Shown: positions 8,782-16,939, counted from the stretch's first letter. The stretch: 64,000 nt of DNA from Candidatus Gastranaerophilales bacterium (GCA_944325885.1 CALVBT010000004.1:186001-250000); one strand, 5' to 3'. Notes: a model not told the origin generated them from the sequence alone. Translations and numbers: made by a program.

Positions 8782-9915
8782 CTAAAACTGAATATTAAAG
8801 CTGTTGTCTACAGTACCGTGATAAGCACCTCTGAGCATTTGTTCTATCTCGACTTTATTGTCGCTGACTTCGATTGCAACATCTTTGGAGATTAAATCCT
8901 CTTTTATAAGCTGCAGCAGCGACATATTCATTGTAATCATGTCGTTATAAGAGCCTTTCTTAACAAGGTCATAAATCTGCTCGAGTTCGTCTTTAATAAT
9001 AAAGTCTTTGATAGTAGGAGTAACCACCATGATTTCGCATGCCGGAACACGTCCCTGTCCGTTTTTAAGCGGCAAAAGTTTTTGCGCAACACATGCTTTC
9101 AATGTTTCTGCCAGCTGCTTTCTGACATTATCTCTGTCAGAAGGTTCAAACATGCCGACTATTCTGCTCACCGTCTGGATTGCATCATTTGTGTGCAAAG
9201 ATGCAATTACAAGGTGGCCTGTTTCTGCAGCTTTCATAGCACTGGTCAGAGTTTCCATATCTCTGATTTCCCCGATAAGTATAACATCAGGGTCCTGTCT
9301 GAGTGCATATTTTACACCTTCCGGGAACGAAACAGTATCAATCTCTACCTGTCTTTGGGTAATGATACAATTTTTGTTAGAGTAAATAAACTCGATAGGG
9401 TCCTCGATAGTGATAATATGTTTGCGTTCATTTTTGTTGATTAAATCAATCAAAGAAGCAATTGTTGTAGATTTACCTGAGCCTGTAGGCCCTGTAACAA
9501 GAACGATTCCGCTGTGGAACCTTGCAAAATTGTTCAACGCAGGCGGAAGGCGTAATTCTTTAAAAGTAGGAATTTCGTAAGGAATAATTCTGAAAACAAG
9601 AGAAGTATTCCCCAGCTGTCTTGCCAAATTGATTCTGAATCTGGAAACCCCTTTTATTTCGTAAGAAAAATCAAGGTCAAATGCTGCTTGAACCTTTGTT
9701 CTCAGGTATTTCGGCAATACAACATTCAAAACATGCGAAATATCCTTTTCATTAATAACAGGATAATTTGTTTTTACAATTTTCCCGTCTTTTCTGACTA
9801 CAGGCACTTCGCCTATTCTCAAATGGACATCAGAGACGCCCTCTTCTACCGCTTTTTTCAAAAAAGTGTTTATATCAAAAATAATTTCATTCTTTTCCAA
9901 TGTATTCTCCTCCAT
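8782..9915 (-). CDS. PilT/PilU-like type IV pilus retraction ATPase (paralogue 1)
   Basis: Hexameric secretion-type ATPase that depolymerises type IV pilin. The 377-residue protein has Walker A GPTGSGKST (142-150), the Asp box ITIEDPIEF, Walker B VILIGEIRDMET and the His box ETGHLVIASLHTNDA. The canonical PilT AIRNLIRE motif is not present; the matching place reads TIKDFIIKDE. The paralogue at 31484 has AIANLIREGK there. This one may therefore be the PilU-like or a specialised form. No pilin genes are nearby. It heads the operon running into recO. Confidence 0.9.
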   Translation of the reverse strand: MEENTLEKNEIIFDINTFLKKAVEEGVSDVHLRIGEVPVVRKDGKIVKTNYPVINEKDISHVLNVVLPKYLRTKVQAAFDLDFSYEIKGVSRFRINLARQLGNTSLVFRIIPYEIPTFKELRLPPALNNFARFHSGIVLVTGPTGSGKSTTIASLIDLINKNERKHIITIEDPIEFIYSNKNCIITQRQVEIDTVSFPEGVKYALRQDPDVILIGEIRDMETLTSAMKAAETGHLVIASLHTNDAIQTVSRIVGMFEPSDRDNVRKQLAETLKACVAQKLLPLKNGQGRVPACEIMVVTPTIKDFIIKDELEQIYDLVKKGSYNDMITMNMSLLQLIKEDLISKDVAIEVSDNKVEIEQMLRGAYHGTVDNSFNIQF

Positions 9916-10012
9916 TTATATTGTATCCACTTTTGTAAAGAAAAGAAAATATTTTATAAAGTTTAACAAAAGTTTACTCAAGTTTTGAAAAAAAATGCCG
10001 TAATACAACATA

Positions 10013-10042
10013 TGAATCGTAAGTGTGAAGTAAAACGATTCA
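10013..10042 (+). promoter_or_regulatory. 8-bp inverted repeat in the leader of the 52-residue protein
   Basis: TGAATCGT (10013-10020) and ACGATTCA (10035-10042) form a perfect 8-bp stem with a 14-base loop. It ends 16 bases before the strong AGGAGG ribosome site of the next small gene. It may be an RNA hairpin or a repressor site. No trans partner is evident. Confidence 0.4.
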
Positions 10043-10071
10043 AGTTTATACACATAACAGGAGGCGTACTC

Positions 10072-10230
10072 GTGATTACAAAGAACATGTATTTAGACAT
10101 GGAATCAGACATGGCACTGGAAGAACTTCAAAACGAACTCGAAGGCATCAAACTCATGTTCAATGAAAAAAATTGTTTTAAAAACAGAAAAAAGGAGAAG
10201 AAATTTAAAAACAAATTGTGCTGGGACTAA
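10072..10230 (+). CDS. small charged protein, 52 residues, unknown
   Basis: I chose the GTG at 10072 because a perfect AGGAGG (10059-10064) precedes it with 7-base spacing. Longer upstream starts in the same frame lack a ribosome site. The product has an acidic amphipathic first half (DMALEELQNELEGIKLMF) and a Lys-rich second half with two cysteines. It is a single-gene unit closed by a terminator at 10268. I recognise no family. Confidence 0.65.
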   Translation: MITKNMYLDMESDMALEELQNELEGIKLMFNEKNCFKNRKKEKKFKNKLCWD

Positions 10231-10267
10231 AAAGTCTTTAATTAAAAAATTGAATATTTCTTTTAAA

Positions 10268-10297
10268 AAAATCGGCCTTCGACGGCCGGTTTTTTTG
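10268..10297 (+). terminator. intrinsic terminator
   Basis: AATCGGCC (10270-10277) pairs with GGCCGGTT (10284-10291), loop TTCGAC, followed by a seven-T run. It ends the 52-residue gene. Confidence 0.85.
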
Positions 10298-10474
10298 TGG
10301 CTTTTAATTGACAAAATCTACAAAAAAACAGACAATATTATTATCTTTTGACCACAAGTAACAAATTGTTAAGAGCATGGGTCAAATGAGTAAATTTAAT
10401 TTTTGAGTACACTTTATTAATATGTGTGAAAATACCATATCCAACAAAATTTATAACAGGTGGGGTAAATATAT

Positions 10475-10780
10475 ATGTTTAATTTGAAAAATCTAAAGAT
10501 TGTAAAACAGCTAAATTCTATTAAGCCAAGATTGAAATGGCTGATGTTTTCACAAATTCAAGATTACAAAGTCAATTCCAAATACATAGACATGATTTGT
10601 TCTGACAATGATACAGTCACTGCCAACGACAAACTGGAAGATATCGTACGTGCTTCTTTGATTAGAGAATTTACCCCGGAAATTACAAAAATGAAATCAT
10701 ACGATTTTCTTGTTGATGCAGTTGTACACAATCTAAAGAAAAAACAGTTGAAAAACTACGAAACTTCCATACAGGAATAA
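10475..10780 (+). CDS. hypothetical protein, 101 residues
   Basis: A stand-alone gene with a ribosome site (AGGTGGGG) before ATG 10475 and a strong terminator at 10806. The product is soluble and mixed-charge, with predicted helical stretches (KLEDIVRASLIREF and SYDFLVDAVVHNLKKK). It has no signal peptide, membrane segment or known motif. The promoter region upstream contains TTGACC at about 10349, but no convincing -10 at the right distance. Function unknown. Confidence 0.65.
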   Translation: MFNLKNLKIVKQLNSIKPRLKWLMFSQIQDYKVNSKYIDMICSDNDTVTANDKLEDIVRASLIREFTPEITKMKSYDFLVDAVVHNLKKKQLKNYETSIQE

Positions 10781-10802
10781 AACAAATTTATCCGATTGAC
10801 GC

Positions 10803-10845
10803 AAAAAAATGATACTTGCAGGCAATGTAAGTATCATTTTTTTTG
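10803..10845 (+). terminator. intrinsic terminator
   Basis: AATGATACTT (10808-10817) pairs perfectly with AAGTATCATT (10829-10838) and runs into an eight-T tract. The A tract on the 5' side makes it usable on both strands. Confidence 0.88.
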
Positions 10846-10919
10846 TAAAAAATACAAGCACTGAACAATCAAAAGTGTTTTAGCCGTCTGAAAAAAGCCT
10901 CGGCAAAGGAGAAACGTTA

Positions 10920-11168
10920 ATGACAACAATAATCGGTATAAAAATAAATAACAGAGTAGAAAACGCCGTACAGGTTCAGGAAATTTTGACAAAATACGGC
11001 TGCATAATAAAAACAAGAATAGGACTCCACGAAGAAATCCATGGCCAATGTTCGCCAAGAGGACTGATTCTGCTTGAAATTATAGACGACAAAGCCAGCG
11101 TCGATATAGCCAATGAGCTATGCGACATAGAAGACATTGAAATTCAGCAGATGAAATTCAATCCTTAG
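10920..11168 (+). CDS. ACT-like small protein, TM1266 / iron-only hydrogenase system regulator type
   Basis: An 82-residue single-domain protein with an ACT-like pattern. A first strand IIGIKINNR is followed by a helix VQVQEILTKYG, then the block IIKTRIGLHEE and a C-terminal LILLEII strand. This order matches the TM1266 family, often found beside Fe-only hydrogenase maturation genes. No hydrogenase gene is in this window. AAGGAG precedes the ATG. Its TAG stop overlaps, tail to tail, the TAA stop of the minus-strand gene ending at 11165. The family call is by pattern only. Confidence 0.6.
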   Translation: MTTIIGIKINNRVENAVQVQEILTKYGCIIKTRIGLHEEIHGQCSPRGLILLEIIDDKASVDIANELCDIEDIEIQQMKFNP

Positions 11169-12118
11169 TTTTCCACCATGTTCAACATATTTTTGAAAGT
11201 TTTTTGAGCAGATGCTCTGTGGAAACTCAAAATACCGTTAGATACACGGAATACAGGAGATTTTCTCTGCATTCTCATATCATAGGTAGCTTGATCAATT
11301 TTGCCCTGTTCAAGTTTCTTTTTATATTTATTTTTTGTTGTAATAATATTCAAACGAGGAAGGAAATAGCCGAGCAGTGCAGCCATAAATCCTATACCGC
11401 CGAGTTTTACGGAAGCCTGTGCATTTTTAGCAAACTTCAAAACTTTGTTGTCTTTAGCAACATTTTTAACAGCATTTTCCAGAGCCTTAAAGCTTTCTGT
11501 GCCTTTAGCCTGAGCATCTTTCAATGCATTTAAGATACCTGCATTGTCTTTTTCTTTAGTAATAGCATCAAGCTCTTTGGTAAATCCGAACTTGTTCATT
11601 ACTTTTCTGATGTTACCGCCGTTTCTTTCCAGCATTTCAGAAAGATTAATGAGCGGATTGTCAGCATTTTTCAATTCTGAATACCAGTTATCAAGCTGGG
11701 ATTGAGAAGTAAATGCAGTGTCTTTAAAAGAGAATTTCTTTCCGCTTGTGACAATCGGTACACCTGATTTTTTTGTAATCATATAAGCAACAGCACGGTT
11801 GATAAGCGGTGCGCCGCCTGCTGACAAAGCTACTGCGGGAACGTCACGTGTAATAACTTCACGTTTTTCATCGTTATCTCTTGATTCAAAAAATCTGCCG
11901 CCGAGCATAAACATTGTACCGACAGCAAAGAATGCCGCTCTTGTTAAAGAACCGTTGGAATCAATATTACAGTGTTTGCCGAGCCATTCAAAAGCCTGTC
12001 TGCCGGCACTTTGAGTTGAACCAAAAGAAGGCTGGTTAGCATTACGATTATTTAAATTTGTTCTTGATGCGTTAGAAGCAGAAGAATAAGCTGCTGTAGA
12101 AACATTATTTATTTTCAT
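11165..12118 (-). CDS. unknown membrane protein with Asn/Ser-rich PSFG leader (A)
   Basis: A 317-residue protein of unknown function. Residues 1-29 are rich in Asn, Ser and Ala and end in QPSFGS (29-34). Hydrophobic segments lie at about 61-74, 93-113 and 235-255, the last followed by a basic linker and a tail with KSPVFRVSNGILSF. There is no Sec signal peptide. A strong AAGGAGG lies 6 bases before the ATG, inside the end of the upstream gene, which overlaps by 14 bp, so the pair is coupled. The opening MKINNV resembles MKLNSV of the partner. Confidence 0.75.
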   Translation of the reverse strand: MKINNVSTAAYSSASNASRTNLNNRNANQPSFGSTQSAGRQAFEWLGKHCNIDSNGSLTRAAFFAVGTMFMLGGRFFESRDNDEKREVITRDVPAVALSAGGAPLINRAVAYMITKKSGVPIVTSGKKFSFKDTAFTSQSQLDNWYSELKNADNPLINLSEMLERNGGNIRKVMNKFGFTKELDAITKEKDNAGILNALKDAQAKGTESFKALENAVKNVAKDNKVLKFAKNAQASVKLGGIGFMAALLGYFLPRLNIITTKNKYKKKLEQGKIDQATYDMRMQRKSPVFRVSNGILSFHRASAQKTFKNMLNMVEN

Positions 12119-13061
12119 TTACAGCCTCCTTTCCTTCATTTGCTGACGCAGACTGTGCTGCAGGTGCAGCATCACCGGTATTCAACCCGTCTTTTCCGGG
12201 GAATTTTTTGTCCGTCTGATAAAGCTTTGGAATAATCAACAAGAAAGCAGACAATGCTGATACAGCAAGGATATTTGTAATAAGTCTTAAATCATGAACT
12301 TTCTTGTGGAATTTATCAATAAATGTGCCTCTGTCTTCTTTTGTTTTAGCAGCCTTTTTAGAGAAATCATCGAGATAGTTTCTCATATCGCTGAACAATG
12401 AAGAAATGCTGTAAACTTCTTTATCGCCGCCGATTTTTATCTTGTCAGCACCGTCGATAAATTTGCCGTTTGCTTTGTTCAAAGCTGTCAATGTTGCTAC
12501 GGCTTCTTTTTTCAATTGTTTTGTTTTAGCACCTTTTTCAAGGTTTTTCTTCATCAAGTCAGCCAGTTTGTCAACAAGACCTCTTTCTTTGTCATAACCG
12601 GCAAAAGCTTTTTCTGTCAGTTTATCAACAAAATCTGATTTAATAGCCTGATTTTTAATGTCGGCTGTTGTATTTTTCATGATGTTTTTAAATGAAGACA
12701 AAACATCGGTAGTAACTTTGGCAGACTTCCCTCTCAAAAGACCGACCGCAGCCATCATTGCTAACGGAACATAGAAAAATGCCGGGCCGGAAAGCAATTC
12801 TCTGACAAGTTCTTCTCTGCCTGCTTTATAATTAGGATGACCGAGTTCTTCATGGTTTCTCATATAACCCTGAATTGTTCTCGGAGTCATCATACCTACA
12901 GTATCTATTGTTAAAAACTCGCCTAAAAAACCATTATTCTCGATAAAAGTAGCAAATCCTACACCCAAATTACCGAAAGAAGGATTTTTAGTCTTTTTGT
13001 TGTTATCAGTTTGAATATTTTGCTGATATTGTCTAGTGTAATTTACTGAATTTAACTTCAT
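12105..13061 (-). CDS. unknown membrane protein with Asn-rich PSFG leader (B)
   Basis: A 318-residue protein, first gene of a coupled pair with the gene at 11165. The N-terminus (1-26) is rich in Asn, Gln and Lys and ends NPSFGN (26-31). A hydrophobic segment lies at about 92-108 (PAFFYVPLAMMAAVGLL), then a long Lys-rich helical region. A second membrane segment spans about 258-278, followed by a 37-residue Ala/Asn-rich tail. The two hydrophobic segments may put the Lys-rich middle on one face of the membrane. No known domain is recognised. TAGGA precedes the ATG. Confidence 0.75.
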   Translation of the reverse strand: MKLNSVNYTRQYQQNIQTDNNKKTKNPSFGNLGVGFATFIENNGFLGEFLTIDTVGMMTPRTIQGYMRNHEELGHPNYKAGREELVRELLSGPAFFYVPLAMMAAVGLLRGKSAKVTTDVLSSFKNIMKNTTADIKNQAIKSDFVDKLTEKAFAGYDKERGLVDKLADLMKKNLEKGAKTKQLKKEAVATLTALNKANGKFIDGADKIKIGGDKEVYSISSLFSDMRNYLDDFSKKAAKTKEDRGTFIDKFHKKVHDLRLITNILAVSALSAFLLIIPKLYQTDKKFPGKDGLNTGDAAPAAQSASANEGKEAVNENK

Positions 13062-13368
13062 TTAGTCCTACCAAAGTCTTCACATATCTGTTAAAGCAAA
13101 ACATATTTTTAAATTGCTAATTGTAACGGATATTTTAACATAATTTTACAAATATGTGTACCCTTTACACTTATTTTTTTGACTTTTGTTAAGTATTGTT
13201 AAGGATGTAGCAGTTAAAATTTTGCCTCAAAACACTACATACATAGTAGTTTTAAGGATTTTGTCTTTGTTAAATCATGTGAAGCATTTTTTGAGTTATC
13301 AAAAAAAATTTTTTTTGATTTATAATCTAACTGTATATAAGTAAACAGAAGGAATAAAGGAACTATTA
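13062..13368. other. 307-bp divergent intergenic region
   Basis: No gene is seen. It separates the minus-strand membrane-protein pair from the plus-strand activase/WYL operon. It holds a bulged inverted repeat (AAAACACTAC at 13229-13238 with GTAGTTTT at 13246-13253). A TATAAT -10-like hexamer lies at 13321-13326, 43 bases before the plus-strand start, without a good -35. Confidence 0.5.
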
Positions 13369-14454
13369 ATGCCAACCGAAACTGAAAACAAAATGACAAT
13401 AGGTATTCCAAGAGCCATGTCCTATTACAATTACTTCCCGTTCTGGTACGGATTTTTTGAAGATTTGGGAATAAAAATTGTAATCTCCGACAAAACAACA
13501 AAACAAACCATGTCACAGGGGTCGGCTCTGGTTGTTTCAGAAACATGCCTACCTATAAAAGTTTATGTAGGTCACATTCTCAACCTGCTGGAAAAAGGTG
13601 TGGACAAAATTTTTATTCCTTCAATACAATCTATTGACCACAAAATCTACAACTGCTCAAAAATCAGAGGACTTCCTGATTTAATAAAAAATGTTGTAAA
13701 AAAAGATTTTACTATTATTGATGCAACATTAGACAAATCTCAAAAAAACCAGGGGCTTTATACCTTCTTGAAAGAAGCTGTTGCCCCGTTTGGAATCACT
13801 GACGAAAAAAGAATCCGTCAGGCATCAAAAGAAGGCTGGAAGGTCATGAACAATTTTAAAATCATGCTCAATTCCGGCATACCGTTTGAAAAAGCATTGA
13901 GTTATGCAAAAAAAGGACAGGTTGTTATAGTTAACAACCAAAAATCATATCCTATCAGTGTTGCTGTTCTTGCACACAATTACAACCTTTTTGATGACAG
14001 AATTTCAATGAAAATTTTTGATAAACTTGAACACCTTGATGTAAAAACTTATACAGCAGAGCAGCTTTCCATGGAACAATTAAAAGAAGGCATTTCTTCC
14101 ATGGAATCAAAACTCTACTGGGCAAATGAATATGAAATGACAGGAGCTGCAGGACATTTTCTGCAGGACAACAACATTGACGGTATTATCACAATCAATG
14201 CGTTTGGATGCGGGCCTGATTCTATCATGGTAGAAAGAATTTCCCGTGCGGCAAGAAAATTCAACAAACCTGTTCTCAATCTTTCTGTTGACGAACAAAC
14301 AGGAGAAGCCGGCTTTATTACCAGAATCGAAGCGTTTACAGACATGCTTTTCCGCAAAAAACGTGCAAGTATTTTAAATAAAATTAATCTTAATGAAAAT
14401 GCAAAAAGTTCTGCAAATGTTAAAACCAACAGCATAGAAATTTCAAAACAATAA
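13369..14454 (+). CDS. acyl-CoA dehydratase activase-related protein (DUF2229-type)
   Basis: A 361-residue protein beginning with the DUF2229 signature IGIPRAMSYYNYFPFWYGFF. This domain is found fused to or beside BadF/BcrA/HgdC-type 2-hydroxyacyl-CoA dehydratase activases. Three cysteines sit in conserved-looking contexts: VSETCLP (C60), YNCSKIRG (C96) and NAFGCGPDS (C281). An Fe-S cluster is plausible. The ATPase half of an activase is absent here. It is first in an operon with two WYL regulators (4-bp gap to the next). Substrate unknown. Confidence 0.7.
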   Translation: MPTETENKMTIGIPRAMSYYNYFPFWYGFFEDLGIKIVISDKTTKQTMSQGSALVVSETCLPIKVYVGHILNLLEKGVDKIFIPSIQSIDHKIYNCSKIRGLPDLIKNVVKKDFTIIDATLDKSQKNQGLYTFLKEAVAPFGITDEKRIRQASKEGWKVMNNFKIMLNSGIPFEKALSYAKKGQVVIVNNQKSYPISVAVLAHNYNLFDDRISMKIFDKLEHLDVKTYTAEQLSMEQLKEGISSMESKLYWANEYEMTGAAGHFLQDNNIDGIITINAFGCGPDSIMVERISRAARKFNKPVLNLSVDEQTGEAGFITRIEAFTDMLFRKKRASILNKINLNENAKSSANVKTNSIEISKQ

Positions 14455-14458
14455 AAAA

Positions 14459-15427
14459 ATGCAAACAAACCTTAACAAATCACAAGCACCCGAGGTAAAC
14501 ATTACAAAAACGGGGTACAGAGCATTATTTATATTAATGAAATTGATTGAAAAGCCTCTGTCCAGAGATGAAATCCTCGAATGTTTGAGTGCAGACCCTA
14601 TTGCAAAAAAAGACTTTTCAAAAGATACAATAACAAATACAATCAATGCGCTGAGATTGGCAGGTTGTATAATCAGCAGACCCACCTTGAGAACAGGAAA
14701 CAAATATATCCTGAAATCACACCCTTTTGGTGCTATTTTGACAACCCAACAGGCAGAAGCTCTTCAAAATCTGCGGGAGAACATTGTGTCTACCGGAGAT
14801 TGGGAACTGCTTATCTACCTTAACAATTTATATGCAAAAATAGCAAGGCTCACACCTGACAACGAAACAAAAAATCTGCTCCTAAACAAACATCCTCTGA
14901 GAAACATTGACTACAAACTGATAAACAAGCTTTTGTTCTGTGCAAAAACAAATCACAAGCTGAACATAACATATCTTTCGCCTCAAAACGGAGAAGAAAA
15001 CTTTGATTTTGCACCGGAATATTTAACCTTTGAAAATGAAAAACTCTATGTCTGGGGTCATAACAAAAAACACAATGAATTTTCTTTTTTGCGTGTTGAC
15101 AGAATCATAAAAATCAACTCGGCAACTTTTATCACAAACGAAGACAAAGCAAAAGAATTCCCCAAAGAAGTAGTTTGTGTGCAATACAAACTAAAAGGCT
15201 ACAGCGCACAGACCTATGCAAAAAATGAACACGAAAAAATTCTGCAAGAATATAAAAATGACGAATATTCTTTGCTCATCAGTGCGAATGTAACAAACAA
15301 ATTCAACTTTTTCCAGCGGATTCTCTCCTTTGGGCCAGACTGCCTGATTATTTCGCCTGACACAATAAAGCAGGAGTTTGTAGACACTCTAAAAAGAATA
15401 AAAAGGAGATATGATGCCGGAGAATAA
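14459..15427 (+). CDS. HTH-WYL domain transcriptional regulator 1
   Basis: A 322-residue putative regulator. The N-terminal winged-helix part (about 17-95) contains LFILMKLIEKPLSRDEILECL-like helices and a basic recognition segment. The WYL-like domain (about 165-235) has LNITYLSPQNGEENFDFAPE and LRVDRI, and the C-terminus (WCX-like) has ILSFGPDCLIISPDTI. WYL domains sense small ligands or nucleic acid. The gene starts 4 bp after the activase-related gene, and its end overlaps the second WYL gene. Confidence 0.75.
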   Translation: MQTNLNKSQAPEVNITKTGYRALFILMKLIEKPLSRDEILECLSADPIAKKDFSKDTITNTINALRLAGCIISRPTLRTGNKYILKSHPFGAILTTQQAEALQNLRENIVSTGDWELLIYLNNLYAKIARLTPDNETKNLLLNKHPLRNIDYKLINKLLFCAKTNHKLNITYLSPQNGEENFDFAPEYLTFENEKLYVWGHNKKHNEFSFLRVDRIIKINSATFITNEDKAKEFPKEVVCVQYKLKGYSAQTYAKNEHEKILQEYKNDEYSLLISANVTNKFNFFQRILSFGPDCLIISPDTIKQEFVDTLKRIKRRYDAGE

Positions 15428-16325
15428 CAAAAAAATTGCTAATGCCGGCTTACGCCTGCTTATTATGCTCAAAGAATTGTTCCAAAGGCCTCTTTCTGCA
15501 AGAGAACTGCTGTATTTTATCGAAGAACAAACAGACAACGTTTACAGAAAAGAAGTCATAAACAAATACCTGAATACTCTAAAAATTCTCGGCATAAATC
15601 TGGAAAAAAATAAAAACCGCTATTCCATAAAACGAAATATAGAAACAATTGAATATGACAAAATGGATTTGTCCTTGATTCTGTTCATACAAAAATATGC
15701 GGCCAACCTGCATCACGAACATTTGAAAGAAAATATCCTCGAGGCACTTCAGCTTATTGAAAAAAGCTACTCACCCAGAACGCTGGCTCTTTTAAGCAGC
15801 AAAAAAATACGCACCTATCTGCCTCAGGCTCCTGTTGTAATAAAAGACGAAAACATAAAAAAATTTGAAAAATACTGTGCAGAAAAATTAAAGCTTGAAA
15901 TTGTTTACAAAGAAAATCCTGAGGCAAAAGAACAAAGTTTTAAAATAGCACCTGTAAAATTGAGCTACAAAAACGGAATAGCCTTTTTAACAGGCTACTG
16001 TTACTATTCAAACTCATACAAACTTTTTCTGCTCGAAAATATAATTGATGCAAAACAAACTCCGCAGCTGAGTATGATAAACTCCACCGGTGCAGTAACA
16101 TTTAGACTCACGGGACGGCTTGCCCACTCTTATGTGCTAAAAGAAGGAGATATTGTTATACAGCATGAAACAGACTCTATAATAGTTTCAAACTCAATAG
16201 AGGATAAAGATTTGCTGCTAAAAAGACTGATTAGATATTACGATGCGTGTGAAATACTATACCCGACCGTTATGCGAGAAAAAATGCTCAACCTCATAAA
16301 TGAAATGGAAAACCTCTATGCCTGA
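15414..16325 (+). CDS. HTH-WYL domain transcriptional regulator 2
   Basis: A 303-residue paralogue of the preceding gene with the same layout: winged helix (about 10-75, GLRLLIMLKELFQRPLSARE), WYL-like core (about 155-225, LEIVYKENPEAKEQSFKIAP) and a C-terminal WCX-like part. Two ATGs are adjacent (15411 and 15414). AGGAG at 15404-15408 is 5 bases from the second, so I use 15414. It overlaps the first regulator's end by 14 bp. Tandem WYL pairs elsewhere (PafB/PafC) act as heterodimers, so the same is likely here. Confidence 0.72.
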   Translation: MPENNKKIANAGLRLLIMLKELFQRPLSARELLYFIEEQTDNVYRKEVINKYLNTLKILGINLEKNKNRYSIKRNIETIEYDKMDLSLILFIQKYAANLHHEHLKENILEALQLIEKSYSPRTLALLSSKKIRTYLPQAPVVIKDENIKKFEKYCAEKLKLEIVYKENPEAKEQSFKIAPVKLSYKNGIAFLTGYCYYSNSYKLFLLENIIDAKQTPQLSMINSTGAVTFRLTGRLAHSYVLKEGDIVIQHETDSIIVSNSIEDKDLLLKRLIRYYDACEILYPTVMREKMLNLINEMENLYA

Positions 16326-16686
16326 CAAAAAAAATAACAAAATAACCGGCCAAAAAGGAGAAGCCATTGCCTGTGAATATCTAAAAAAGTCAGGGTACAA
16401 AATTCTCGCAACAAATTTTAGATACTCACGCCTTTCAGAAATCGACATCGTCGCAAAAGAAAAAGACACAATCGTATTTGTTGAAGTAAAAACAAGAAGC
16501 ACAACCGCATTCGGCCACCCGTTTGAGGCAATAAACAAACAAAAACTCAGTCATATTTTTCAGGCAGGTTTGTACTATTTAAAAACCTCGGGTGAAAAAT
16601 TTAAAAATTATCGAATAGACATCATTTCAGTTCTCGAGCCGGACAACCCGAAAATTGAACATCTTAAAAATATCAGCCTGAACTAA
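16318..16686 (+). CDS. yraN: YraN family endonuclease-like protein (UPF0102)
   Basis: A 122-residue nuclease-fold protein of the YraN/UPF0102 family, function unproven. It has the N-terminal GQKGEAIACEYLKKSGYKIL helix and the nuclease core EIDIVAKEKDTIVFVEVKTR, where the Asp and E-x-K form the expected metal site. I chose ATG 16318 (MPDKK), which overlaps the upstream regulator by 8 bp, over ATG 16300. It converges on the small gene at 16691 with only 4 bp between stops. Confidence 0.88.
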   Translation: MPDKKNNKITGQKGEAIACEYLKKSGYKILATNFRYSRLSEIDIVAKEKDTIVFVEVKTRSTTAFGHPFEAINKQKLSHIFQAGLYYLKTSGEKFKNYRIDIISVLEPDNPKIEHLKNISLN

Positions 16687-16690
16687 AAAA

Positions 16691-16939
16691 CTATTTTGTT
16701 GATGCAAGTGCTTTATATTTTGCAGCAAGCTGATTGTACTGATCTACCTGAGCAACGGTAATACGTGCAAGGAAATCATACTTTGCATTTAATTTATCAT
16801 ATTCTTCTTTTGAAACAGTGGCAGATGAAAAAGCAGGATTGTTAGTATTAGAAGGAGCCTTGGGTTGAGGTTTTTCCGCATTCCCGAAGTTTCTTAAAGG
16901 TTGGCATGACATAACATTTGTGGCTAAGTTAACGCGCAT
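16691..16939 (-). CDS. small protein with NPAFSS leader motif, unknown
   Basis: An 82-residue soluble protein. The first 34 residues are rich in Asn, Pro and Ser and end NNPAFSS (33-39). The remainder is a helical coiled-coil-like region (about 44-80, EEYDKLNAKYDFLARI). A good AGGAG precedes the ATG (MRVNLA). The leader resembles those of the proteins at 11165 and 12105, but the rest is unrelated. It is a single-gene unit facing away from the sigma factor. Confidence 0.7.
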   Translation of the reverse strand: MRVNLATNVMSCQPLRNFGNAEKPQPKAPSNTNNPAFSSATVSKEEYDKLNAKYDFLARITVAQVDQYNQLAAKYKALASTK

